Assembly (NCBI GenBank): GCA_025999255.1
Contig: BNXB01000011.1
Location: 1 to 30,068, forward strand
Direction of reading: 5' to 3'
Length of the DNA: 30,068 nt
Source of the DNA: Bacteroidia bacterium
Lineage (GTDB): Bacteria; Bacteroidota; Bacteroidia; Bacteroidales; Azobacteroidaceae
The position numbers were made by a program, and so were the translations under genes. The stretch's first letter is position 1. Each line of letters opens with the position of its first letter. This document shows positions 16,494 through 23,498 of this stretch, one piece after another. The notes beneath the pieces are model-generated. The model saw only the letters and a program-made list of their open reading frames with translations. It was not told where the DNA came from and ran no database searches.

Positions 16494-17909
16494 TCAGTTT
16501 ATCTTTATGCATTTGATATGATGTGCATCACGTACAAGTAACCGTCCATCGGCATAAGCCATTGAACCCCAGGCATCTACTCCTTCCAGAATACGTTGTT
16601 TCTTCTCTAGCTGCATTTTGTTTGCTGAGATGGCATAAATATATAGTTCACCGTCGTCCTTGAATACAAACAAACGATCGTTGATGACTAAATAGGGGCC
16701 TAATCCGAAACGCTCGTCTGCTCCTGACGACCATACCGGATTGTGTAGGTCGGAAGGCGAATAAACAACCAATTTTCCCCTCAAGCTACCTCCATCTTTT
16801 GGTATGACGGTGATAATCATGTTGTTATACAAAATAGGGGTTTGTTGTTCACTTGATAATCCTTCGTTGGCTTTATACTGTTCGGTTATTGTTGTCGTCC
16901 ATCTGTTTCCGGAATTATCCACTTTCAACATACCGCCGCCTGCTCCGTATCCCGCAACGAGAAAAATGCTGCCAGCCGACAGTTGCAGGGGCGAAGGGGC
17001 GATAACCGAAGGTTGCCATTTCGTCTGGATCCACAGCAATTTTCCCCGGTCTTCCTTTTCCGCCGACACGCTGCAAACGCCACCGATACCAGCGTAAACA
17101 TAGCATTTTTTTCCGAGCAAGTTCATGGGTGTAACCGACGAATGTGACATTTTGAATTTGATGGTATTAGGCGTTTCCCATACGGTTTCTCCTGTTTTAC
17201 AGTCTATTCCAGCAAGAAGAACATCTTCGCCTGCAGGTGCAATAACCAGTATCCCATCGTCCACGCGTGGGCATTGTCCGGTGTACCAGAACGGCACTTC
17301 GGTTTTGAACTCCTTTTGCATGTCTTTCGACCACAACAAATCTCCGGTTACAGGATTGCAACACATCAAATGTCCTTGTGGTCCTATGGTTATGATGAAA
17401 TCGTCCGAAATGAAAGGAACTGTCCGTGAGAAACCATGATTCCGTTTCATCGGAACACGATACCAACGGCGCCATTGCTCTTTACCTGTCTCCAGAGAGA
17501 AGCAACGCAACATATCGGAACTTAAATTTTCGTCATAATCGAGAAAATACGCCAAACCATTGTAAATAACGGGTGCAGCATGTCCTTCGCCCGTTTCGAC
17601 TCCCCAAAGCACCGGAAAAGAATCCTGGCCTAAAGTCAGTTTGTCGGTGGTACGGATAATATTTGAATAGTTTTCTCCTCTGAAACATATCCATTTTCCT
17701 GTTAATGAGGAATTTGTATCTTCATAACGCATAAAAAACTCGCCAATCCGCACTTCGTCTGCTTTGCGTGCAGTTTCGGGGGGACGGTTGTCTGCTCCCG
17801 GAACCTGCATTGTAAACTCTTTTTGCGGAACATAAACATGCCAGCCGATAATTATTACAAGATAAATAATTATCACCGAAACGGTAACTATGAAAATTTT
17901 ACTATTCAA
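16494..17909 (-). CDS. Membrane-anchored PQQ-like beta-propeller
   Basis: This 471-residue protein has an uncleaved N-terminal membrane segment (about 5-24), a short linker, and a PQQ-like propeller. Blade phrases include EQWRRWYR, LLWSKD, TVWETP, LLWIQTKW and AYADGRLLVRD. The frame opens at TTG 17909; the hydrophobic segment begins at residue 5 and the next usable start would cut it, so the TTG start is likely real. It lies 10 bases after the second of the two 400-residue propeller genes and one base before the NHL propeller gene. It is more divergent than the two upstream propellers and contains several Cys residues (for example CFRGEN, MCCNPV, QCPRV). Whether it binds any cofactor is not evident. 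Confidence 0.82.
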   Translation of the reverse strand: MNSKIFIVTVSVIIIYLVIIIGWHVYVPQKEFTMQVPGADNRPPETARKADEVRIGEFFMRYEDTNSSLTGKWICFRGENYSNIIRTTDKLTLGQDSFPVLWGVETGEGHAAPVIYNGLAYFLDYDENLSSDMLRCFSLETGKEQWRRWYRVPMKRNHGFSRTVPFISDDFIITIGPQGHLMCCNPVTGDLLWSKDMQKEFKTEVPFWYTGQCPRVDDGILVIAPAGEDVLLAGIDCKTGETVWETPNTIKFKMSHSSVTPMNLLGKKCYVYAGIGGVCSVSAEKEDRGKLLWIQTKWQPSVIAPSPLQLSAGSIFLVAGYGAGGGMLKVDNSGNRWTTTITEQYKANEGLSSEQQTPILYNNMIITVIPKDGGSLRGKLVVYSPSDLHNPVWSSGADERFGLGPYLVINDRLFVFKDDGELYIYAISANKMQLEKKQRILEGVDAWGSMAYADGRLLVRDAHHIKCIKIN

Positions 17910-17919
17910 TATTTAGTTA

Positions 17920-19131
17920 TTAATTTTTAACTTTGTATGCCATTAACGTATTCCCATGGCGCACATAAAGCACCCCTTTGCAGATAACCGGATGCGCCCA
18001 ATGCTGATTCGTTCCGAGAGTTATTTTAAATTTGCCGACGATGTTGAATTTTTCGGAATTGGCTTCCACAAGTGCCAGTTCACCCCGGTCGCTGTAGCAG
18101 TACAACATACCGTCGGCCGAAATAATATTGCCGACTCCTATTTCATTGTTTTTGTATTTCGTTTCGCCGGTGTACCAGTCGATACAATACCAGTAGCGGT
18201 TCTTTTCTCCTGAACCATAGACGTAATTTCCTACTTTTACTGCCGCACCCAATTTGTTGTCCATCTCGTTAGTCCAGACTTTTTCCGCTATACTTCCGTC
18301 CTGGTTAAGCCGATACAGAACCGAACCGATGCCGCCTCCGGAAGTACTGAACAAGAGACCTTTTTCATAAATCGGAGTATTGGGGCTGTGTCCGTAAGGA
18401 TTTTTCTGTTCTACTTCCCAAAGCATTTTGCCCGTTTTTGCATTGAAAGCAACGATATTGCTGTCTATCGCATTGACTACAACAGGCGTTTGCAGGTCGC
18501 CAACGTATTGTGGAGAGCAATAAGTAGAAGGTTTACCGATTCCCGGCGATGACCAAATCAGGTTTCCGGTGTTTTTGTCCAATGCTACCATGTTGTGGAC
18601 GTGGCCTCCAGGTGTCAGGTAGATGATGTTATCCACGATTAACGGCGATTCGGTCATACCGAATTTGAGGTTAGTTCCACCGAAGTCTTTTTCTATATCC
18701 TTCGACCAGATTCGATTCAGGCTCTTTTCATCCAAACATGAGAGCACGCCTCTTCCCGAAAAGATGTACAATTTTCCGTTGTTCACGTTGACGGTTGAGC
18801 GCGATCCGTTGTAGTTGGTGTTCCATTCCGGACCATACTCTTTCTTATTTAAGAGTTTACCCTGAGTATCCAATACATAGACATAACCGGTGCTGTCAAT
18901 CATTCCGGTAACGTAAATCTTATCGTTGGCCACAACGGCAGAGGTGTATCCTTCGCCCAGTCCGTCGTAGCTCCAAAGTAGTTGTGGGCCATTGGCCGGC
19001 CATTGTTTTAATAATCCGGTTTCGTGATATATTCCATTGCGTTCTATACCTCGCCACTGCGAATTTTCCTGCGCCGGAACAATAGTAAACATCCATGCAA
19101 ACACGCAAAAAATAACTATTTTTCGTTTCAT
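17920..19131 (-). CDS. Exported PQQ-like beta-propeller protein, second copy of a tandem pair
   Basis: The protein has 403 residues, with a cleavable signal peptide of about 20 residues (hydrophobic to TIVPAQ). The mature part is a PQQ-like propeller with QLLWSYDGLGEG near the start, blade endings NRIWSKD, NLIWSSP and MLWEVEQ, and a C-terminal GTNQHWAHPVICKGVLYVRH segment. The upstream neighbour aligns with it over the full length, sharing the same landmarks in the same order, so the two arose by tandem duplication. Similar proteins are annotated as PQQ-binding-like or BamB-like propellers; the family name does not establish PQQ binding or dehydrogenase activity. Nine bases separate it from the preceding gene and ten from the next. 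Expected location is the periplasm. Confidence 0.87.
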   Translation of the reverse strand: MKRKIVIFCVFAWMFTIVPAQENSQWRGIERNGIYHETGLLKQWPANGPQLLWSYDGLGEGYTSAVVANDKIYVTGMIDSTGYVYVLDTQGKLLNKKEYGPEWNTNYNGSRSTVNVNNGKLYIFSGRGVLSCLDEKSLNRIWSKDIEKDFGGTNLKFGMTESPLIVDNIIYLTPGGHVHNMVALDKNTGNLIWSSPGIGKPSTYCSPQYVGDLQTPVVVNAIDSNIVAFNAKTGKMLWEVEQKNPYGHSPNTPIYEKGLLFSTSGGGIGSVLYRLNQDGSIAEKVWTNEMDNKLGAAVKVGNYVYGSGEKNRYWYCIDWYTGETKYKNNEIGVGNIISADGMLYCYSDRGELALVEANSEKFNIVGKFKITLGTNQHWAHPVICKGVLYVRHGNTLMAYKVKN

Positions 19132-19140
19132 AAATAATTC

Positions 19141-20355
19141 TTAATTCTTAATATTATAAGCCACCAATGTATTTCCATGTCGTATATACAGCGTTCCTTT
19201 GTAAATGACGGGATGCGCCCAATGCTGGTCGGTTCCGAGGGTGACAGGGAATTTAGCGACAAGATCAAACTTGTCGGGATTAATGCGGACAAGAGCCATA
19301 TCGCCTTTTTCGGAATAACAATACAGCATACCGTCGGCTGAAATGATGTTTCCGATTCCCAACGTATTATCCTTGTATTTTATTTCTCCGGTCTGCCAGT
19401 TTATGCTGAACCAGAAGCGGTTGCTATCGCCTGAACCGTAGGCGTAATCGCCGGTTTTTATCACTGCGCCGATACGGGAATCAAGTTGCGTAACTTCATA
19501 TACTTTTTCAACACTGCGTCCGCCGTTGATCAGGCGGAGCATGACGGATCCTTTCCCATAGCCGCTGGTACAAAACAGCATGTTATTGGCGTACACCGGA
19601 ACATTGGGATGTACGGCGTGCCGGTTAATATTTTCATAAGACCACAATTTTTTTCCTGTGGCAACATCTATACCAGTGATGTGTTTTGCCATCATAGTTA
19701 TTACTTGTGGCACTTGCTGGTCGCTGAGGTAAATGGGTGAACAATAGGCCGAAAGGTCACCGTCGCCTGTGCAATTCCAGATGAGCGCGCCTGTATTTTT
19801 ATTTAAAGCGACGACATTGTTTTCTTTTCCTCCGGGCGAGGCTATTAGTTTATCGCCGACAATCAATGGTGATTCGCATATACCCCATGTAATATTCGAA
19901 CCGTCGAAATCGGTAAACATGTTTTTTTTCCAGATAATACTGAGATCGTTTTCGTTGAAGCAGACAATATCGCCCAAACCCGAAATCAGATAGAGTTTAC
20001 CGTTGTCGGTTGTTACCGTTCCGCGCGTACCGTTGTAGTTTTTATCCCATTCCGGTCCGTATTCTTTTTTATTCAGTAACTTGCCATTGGTGTCGAAGAC
20101 GTAAATAAAGCCTTTTCCGTCGGTCATGCCGGTAAGATACAATTTTTCGGAAGCCGATATGGCAACCGACGAATGACCTTCTCCAAGTCCGTCGTAATGC
20201 CAAAGCAACTGTGGACCATTGACAGGCCATGATTTCAACAATCCTTTTTCAGGATAATTACCGGTACGGTCATATCTCCATTGAACGACATTCTGTGCTT
20301 CCGATACGAGCACTATAACCGATATAAGACATAATAATCTAATCTTTCTTTTCAT
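19141..20355 (-). CDS. Exported PQQ-like beta-propeller protein, first copy of a tandem pair
   Basis: The protein has 404 residues and an N-terminal signal peptide (about 1-20, ending near VSEAQ). It is a propeller with QLLWHYDGLGEGHSS, blade endings SIIWKKN, ALIWNC and KLWSYEN, and the terminal block GTDQHWAHPVIYKGTLYIRH. It begins the structural part of the operon, 42 bases after the response regulator gene. That gap has TACTTTTA, close to a Bacteroidota -7 box, but no correctly spaced -33 element, so I assume read-through from the regulator genes. Being the first and duplicated component suggests that the two copies are needed in quantity or form a pair. No catalytic residues are recognisable. 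Confidence 0.87.
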   Translation of the reverse strand: MKRKIRLLCLISVIVLVSEAQNVVQWRYDRTGNYPEKGLLKSWPVNGPQLLWHYDGLGEGHSSVAISASEKLYLTGMTDGKGFIYVFDTNGKLLNKKEYGPEWDKNYNGTRGTVTTDNGKLYLISGLGDIVCFNENDLSIIWKKNMFTDFDGSNITWGICESPLIVGDKLIASPGGKENNVVALNKNTGALIWNCTGDGDLSAYCSPIYLSDQQVPQVITMMAKHITGIDVATGKKLWSYENINRHAVHPNVPVYANNMLFCTSGYGKGSVMLRLINGGRSVEKVYEVTQLDSRIGAVIKTGDYAYGSGDSNRFWFSINWQTGEIKYKDNTLGIGNIISADGMLYCYSEKGDMALVRINPDKFDLVAKFPVTLGTDQHWAHPVIYKGTLYIRHGNTLVAYNIKN

Positions 20356-20397
20356 GATAAACTATTTAAAAGTAATTAAACATTTCAACTATAGAAA

Positions 20398-21153
20398 TTA
20401 CGAAGTAAACCAAGCCTTGAACGGTGAAGCTTTGTTCTTACTTATATAAATACGTTCCGGAGTTTCTACATCAAGCGATATTAACAGGCGGTTATCGAAC
20501 CACACCGTAATCTTTTTCACGCTATCGCGGGCAATGATAAACTGTTTGTTTGCCCGGATAAAGCAGGAAGGGTCAAGCGATGCGGCAATCTGTTCCAGTG
20601 TTACGTTATAGGAATACCGGCTGCCATCCCTCAGGTAAACGCTTGTTTCCTTATTGGTGGTGTAGAAGCAGGATACATCTTTCAGGTTGATGGGCAGCAA
20701 CTGGTCTTTACAGGGAATCAATATCCGGTACTTGTATCCGGAAACAGGCGTCAGGCGGGATAGTTGCGAAAGGTATTGCAGGACGTCTGTGCGCCGCCAT
20801 TTGCCGAACTTCACCAGTGATGCTTTCAGCTCTTCCGTTTTGATGGGTTTGAGGAGGTAGTCGATACTGTTCACCTTAAAAGCTTCTATGGCATATTCAT
20901 CGTAAGCTGTGGTAAATATAATGGGTGTTTCCACCTGAATGCAGTTGAAAATGGCGAAAGCGGAACCGTCCGACAAATGAATATCCATCAGTATCAGGTC
21001 GGGAGCAGGATAGGTTTGCAACCATCGGACAGTCTGGTTGACGCTTTCCGTATTCCCTACTATCTCAATAATTGGGTCAATATCGGCCAGTATGCTTATC
21101 AGGTTATCGCAGGCAACCGTTTCGTCTTCTACAATCAGTACTTTCATGTTCAT
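20398..21153 (-). CDS. LytTR-family response regulator
   Basis: The receiver domain (about 1-120) has the acidic pocket at EDE and the phosphoacceptor Asp57 in LILMDIH, followed by the TTAYDEYAIEAF switch region and KPIK. The C-terminal LytTR DNA-binding domain (about 145-245) includes FIRANKQFIIARDSVKKI, typical of AgrA/LytR/YehT-like regulators. I place the start at ATG 21153, which overlaps the kinase stop as TGATG; ATG 21147 is also possible, and a TTG at 21156 opens the longest frame. The kinase gene precedes it and the propeller/Fe-S operon follows 42 bases later on the same strand, so it is the best candidate for operon control (inference). Confidence 0.93.
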   Translation of the reverse strand: MNMKVLIVEDETVACDNLISILADIDPIIEIVGNTESVNQTVRWLQTYPAPDLILMDIHLSDGSAFAIFNCIQVETPIIFTTAYDEYAIEAFKVNSIDYLLKPIKTEELKASLVKFGKWRRTDVLQYLSQLSRLTPVSGYKYRILIPCKDQLLPINLKDVSCFYTTNKETSVYLRDGSRYSYNVTLEQIAASLDPSCFIRANKQFIIARDSVKKITVWFDNRLLISLDVETPERIYISKNKASPFKAWFTS

Positions 21154-22157
21154 CAAGTTAAAGGCAAATAAACACGGAAAGTCTTTCCGTCGTTTTCTAT
21201 CCTGATTTGTTTGTTCATCAACAGGGCAAAGCGGTTCTCCAGGTTCTTCAGCCCTGTACCGTTAGTTGCGGGAGGCATAAGCTTCGGGAATATCGGATTG
21301 GAAATTTCCAATTCGCAGTTTTTGTTCAGCCTGATATCTGCTTCCATTTTGTGCTGGCTATCTATGATATTGTGTTCCACTATATTGTCAATCAACGGAA
21401 GCAGTGAAAGGACAGGAAGCTGTAAGTTTCTTTTCTCGTTGGGAACCTCGATGTTGAATACTAATTTATTGGCGAAACGTATTTCCATTGTGTAACGAAA
21501 AGCTTCTACAAAGGTTAGTTCCTCCGCCAAAGTAACCAGTCCTTTCTTTTCACTTTGCAGGATGTAACGGAACACATCCGACAGTTTGTTGATGAATACC
21601 TGTGTATCCTTATCTTGCTTTCGAGTCAAAGCCGAGATGCTATTAAGCGAATTGAAAAAGAAGTGTGGGTTTATCTGATTGGTCAGGGCTGCGCAACGGC
21701 TTTGCAAGTTCTGAATCTTCAACTGTTCAATTTCTTGTTCTTTTTTCCTTTGCTCAACATACATGGAGGTTATATGTCCGATAAAAATACAGACAACTCC
21801 GACTACAAAAAACTGGAAGAGCAGTAGCCCTCCGAAACAGTCCGACTTTTTGTATATAAGCAGTGAAATAACGACATACAACAAATAGGCAATACCTGTC
21901 AGCAGGAAAGAACGTATCGCCCGCCCGGTAAAAGTAGTTGTTGTCATCTTCGTCAGATTAATATGAACCAGAAACAGGATGAAAGCAAAAAAGAAAAAAT
22001 ACCGGAAAGCAAAGAACATGAAGTATGCACTATATTCGGACTGGTGAATGGCTTTCAGCTCCCATGGCAGACAAGCAATGTTCGGATAAATGACAAAGAG
22101 AGCTCCGAGCAGACTAACCGGCACGTTCTTGAGTACATTGTATTTATATATGCCCAT
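21153..22157 (-). CDS. LytS/YehU-type sensor histidine kinase
   Basis: The protein has 334 residues. The N-terminal third holds about four membrane segments (about 14-30, 45-65, 82-101, 111-128) with no large periplasmic sensor domain. A coiled linker (132-158) leads to the His_kinase motif QINPHFFFNSLNS with His165 as the phosphorylation site. The ATPase part has the N-box-like PLIDNIVEHN (about 254-263) and GTGLKNLENR. This architecture, paired with a LytTR regulator in an overlapping gene, is the YehU/YehT and LytS/LytR type. With no big sensory domain, the signal may be sensed within the membrane (for example redox state or a small hydrophobic ligand), which is inference. The gene has a good promoter just upstream. 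Confidence 0.93.
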   Translation of the reverse strand: MGIYKYNVLKNVPVSLLGALFVIYPNIACLPWELKAIHQSEYSAYFMFFAFRYFFFFAFILFLVHINLTKMTTTTFTGRAIRSFLLTGIAYLLYVVISLLIYKKSDCFGGLLLFQFFVVGVVCIFIGHITSMYVEQRKKEQEIEQLKIQNLQSRCAALTNQINPHFFFNSLNSISALTRKQDKDTQVFINKLSDVFRYILQSEKKGLVTLAEELTFVEAFRYTMEIRFANKLVFNIEVPNEKRNLQLPVLSLLPLIDNIVEHNIIDSQHKMEADIRLNKNCELEISNPIFPKLMPPATNGTGLKNLENRFALLMNKQIRIENDGKTFRVYLPLT

Positions 22158-22180
22158 GGAATAACATTTGTTCTATCTTA

Positions 22181-22213
22181 CAAAATTAAGCAATTATATG
22201 CAATTACTCCAAA
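22181..22213 (-). promoter_or_regulatory. Bacteroidota-type promoter for the histidine kinase gene
   Basis: On the minus strand, TTTG (complement of 22210-22213) is followed after 21 bases by TAATTTTG (complement of 22181-22188), matching the TTTG-N19-21-TAnnTTTG consensus. The kinase ATG lies 23 bases further on. With no other strong promoter in the train, this could drive the entire operon down to the left edge. Confidence 0.7.
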
Positions 22214-22382
22214 AGTATCCTCTATTACGAAAAAACATATCTTGAGAACGAAAAATATATTCCTTAATTAATTGTAGTTTTTTTGTAGTGTCTCTATTTG
22301 TCTTTCAGTTTTACTCTTTTCTTTCGGATATGTTTGAAAGATTTTTTTGAATAATTCAAAAGACAATGAATAGATAAGGTAA

Positions 22383-22844
22383 TTATTCGTTGCTCTGGAT
22401 AAGTTTTATCATGCAATCTCTGAAATAATTATAATTTCTTCCTAATATTTGGAAAAAACGTCTTTCAGCCTCATGGATAGTTAAGGCAGCTTTTTCAATA
22501 ATTTCTTTTCCTTCAGAAGTAAGGAGAACCAGATTGGCTCGGACATCCATTGGGTGACAGGTTCGGAGTACTAATTTTTGTTTTTCCAATCCTTTAATAG
22601 TTTGCGAAATATTCATCGGATCGGTTTTGATATGTTTGGCGAGCCCTATCTGGGTAGTTGACAAATTATCATGTTCTGAAAGCCAGTGAATACTTGCAAG
22701 TACGCAAAATTCCGTATGGGTTATATGATATCGTTTCAGAACCTTTTTGTGATTCTGCTCCCATAAATTAGACATTTGCAGGACTAAAAATCCTAAATCA
22801 TCATTGAGATTTTCTAAATCAATGTAAGAACGAGCTGTTTTCAT
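22383..22844 (-). CDS. MarR-family transcriptional regulator
   Basis: This is a winged-helix regulator of 153 residues from ATG 22844. It shows LGFLVLQMSNLWEQNHKKVL (dimerisation helix), YHITHTEFCVLASIHWL (helix-turn entry), TDPMNISQTIKGLEKQKLV (recognition helix) and a wing with MDVRANLVLLT. A longer frame from ATG 22883 adds 13 residues, but the TATATTTG box at 22861-22868 lies inside that extension, so the shorter start is more plausible. It is a paralogue of the MarR protein at 29771 (same GFL-Q-LW and HWL landmarks). MarR proteins repress efflux or stress genes and respond to small ligands. It points the same way as the kinase operon but is separated by 225 bases; its target is unknown. 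Confidence 0.88.
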   Translation of the reverse strand: MKTARSYIDLENLNDDLGFLVLQMSNLWEQNHKKVLKRYHITHTEFCVLASIHWLSEHDNLSTTQIGLAKHIKTDPMNISQTIKGLEKQKLVLRTCHPMDVRANLVLLTSEGKEIIEKAALTIHEAERRFFQILGRNYNYFRDCMIKLIQSNE

Positions 22845-22860
22845 AATGTCACTTTTTTTG

Positions 22861-22868
22861 CAAATATA
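22861..22868 (-). promoter_or_regulatory. Possible -7 box for the MarR gene
   Basis: The complement of 22861-22868 reads TATATTTG, matching TAnnTTTG, 16 bases before ATG 22844. No -33 element is found at the right spacing (the nearest TTTG is 12 bases away). Its main value is in favouring the shorter gene start. Confidence 0.4.
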
Positions 22869-23081
22869 TATCAAATTTTTCAAAATTTACTATAAGTTAT
22901 TGTAAAATTAATTGAAATTATATTGATAAATTAGATTGTGTCGAAATTTATAATATTTTAAGTAGGAGAAGATGAATAATATTCTGACAATCATGGATAG
23001 CTGAAAATGTATCGTACCGTTAAAAAACCTTGAACAATTTTTTTTTCAAAAACATTCGTTGAATGTAAATTTAATTTATGA

Positions 23082-23330
23082 CGTTATTATCAAAAGGTCG
23101 TTATCGGATATAACTCCGGAAATATACAAATACTTAATAATTTAAGTAATTTAGAAGATTGCCTGTCTTCCGTAGCTCCGCAGTTGAATGAAGAAGACCA
23201 ACGGATGTTGGATGAATTGAATCGTATGATTTCCGGTGAGCGTATGGTATTCTGGAAACGGGAGATGGAGAAATGTATCAAATGTTACGCCTGTCGTCAG
23301 GCTTGTCTGCTTTGTTATCTCCGAACCTGG
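23082..23330 (+). pseudogene. Remnant of a 4Fe-4S electron-transfer protein
   Basis: An open frame from 23082 to a stop at 23423 reads as a protein interior rather than a gene start: the frame upstream of ATG 23184 (NLEDCLSSVAPQL) is continuous with it. It carries FWKREMEKCIKCYACRQAC, a classical CxxCxxCxxxC cluster site at about 23274-23306, then CLLCY where such proteins normally have CPLCYC. After that the sequence loses family character and ends in an unrelated hydrophobic tail. The phrase resembles large Fe-S subunits associated with formate dehydrogenase, heterodisulfide-reductase-like or hydrogenase complexes; I cannot name the family. It lacks its start, second cluster and C-terminus, so it is probably a fossil. 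Confidence 0.6.
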
Positions 23331-23454
23331 TTATCCATTAGCCCGTATCCTTTATTGTTTGCAGTAGCAGTTGCTGCAAGTATGTGCTTTGCAAGTCCGT
23401 ATATTTCTGTCAAAATAAATTGAAGTATTCGAAATAAATTCAAAAATATTTTAT

Positions 23455-23462
23455 TACTTTTG
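23455..23462 (+). promoter_or_regulatory. Possible -7 box for the heparinase gene
   Basis: TACTTTTG matches the TAnnTTTG consensus 36 bases before the GTG start. No TTG or TTTG lies 19-21 bases upstream, so the -33 element is weak or absent and an activator may be needed. Confidence 0.4.
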
Positions 23463-23498
23463 AAATTTTACCGAAGTTAAAATTATTTTTAGATATTT

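Larger units (their letters stand above)
22884..23498. other. 615-base gap without an intact gene
   Basis: This stretch is AT-rich. It holds the region upstream of the MarR gene, a decayed 4Fe-4S gene fragment (23082-23330) and the heparinase -7 box. I see no RNA gene, IS end or long repeat in it. Confidence 0.6.

Noticed and set aside
10922..20355. True PQQ-dependent alcohol dehydrogenases
   Set aside because: The propeller blades are PQQ-like, but I cannot see catalytic Asp/Glu and vicinal Cys patterns of quinoprotein dehydrogenases, and no PQQ biosynthesis gene is present.
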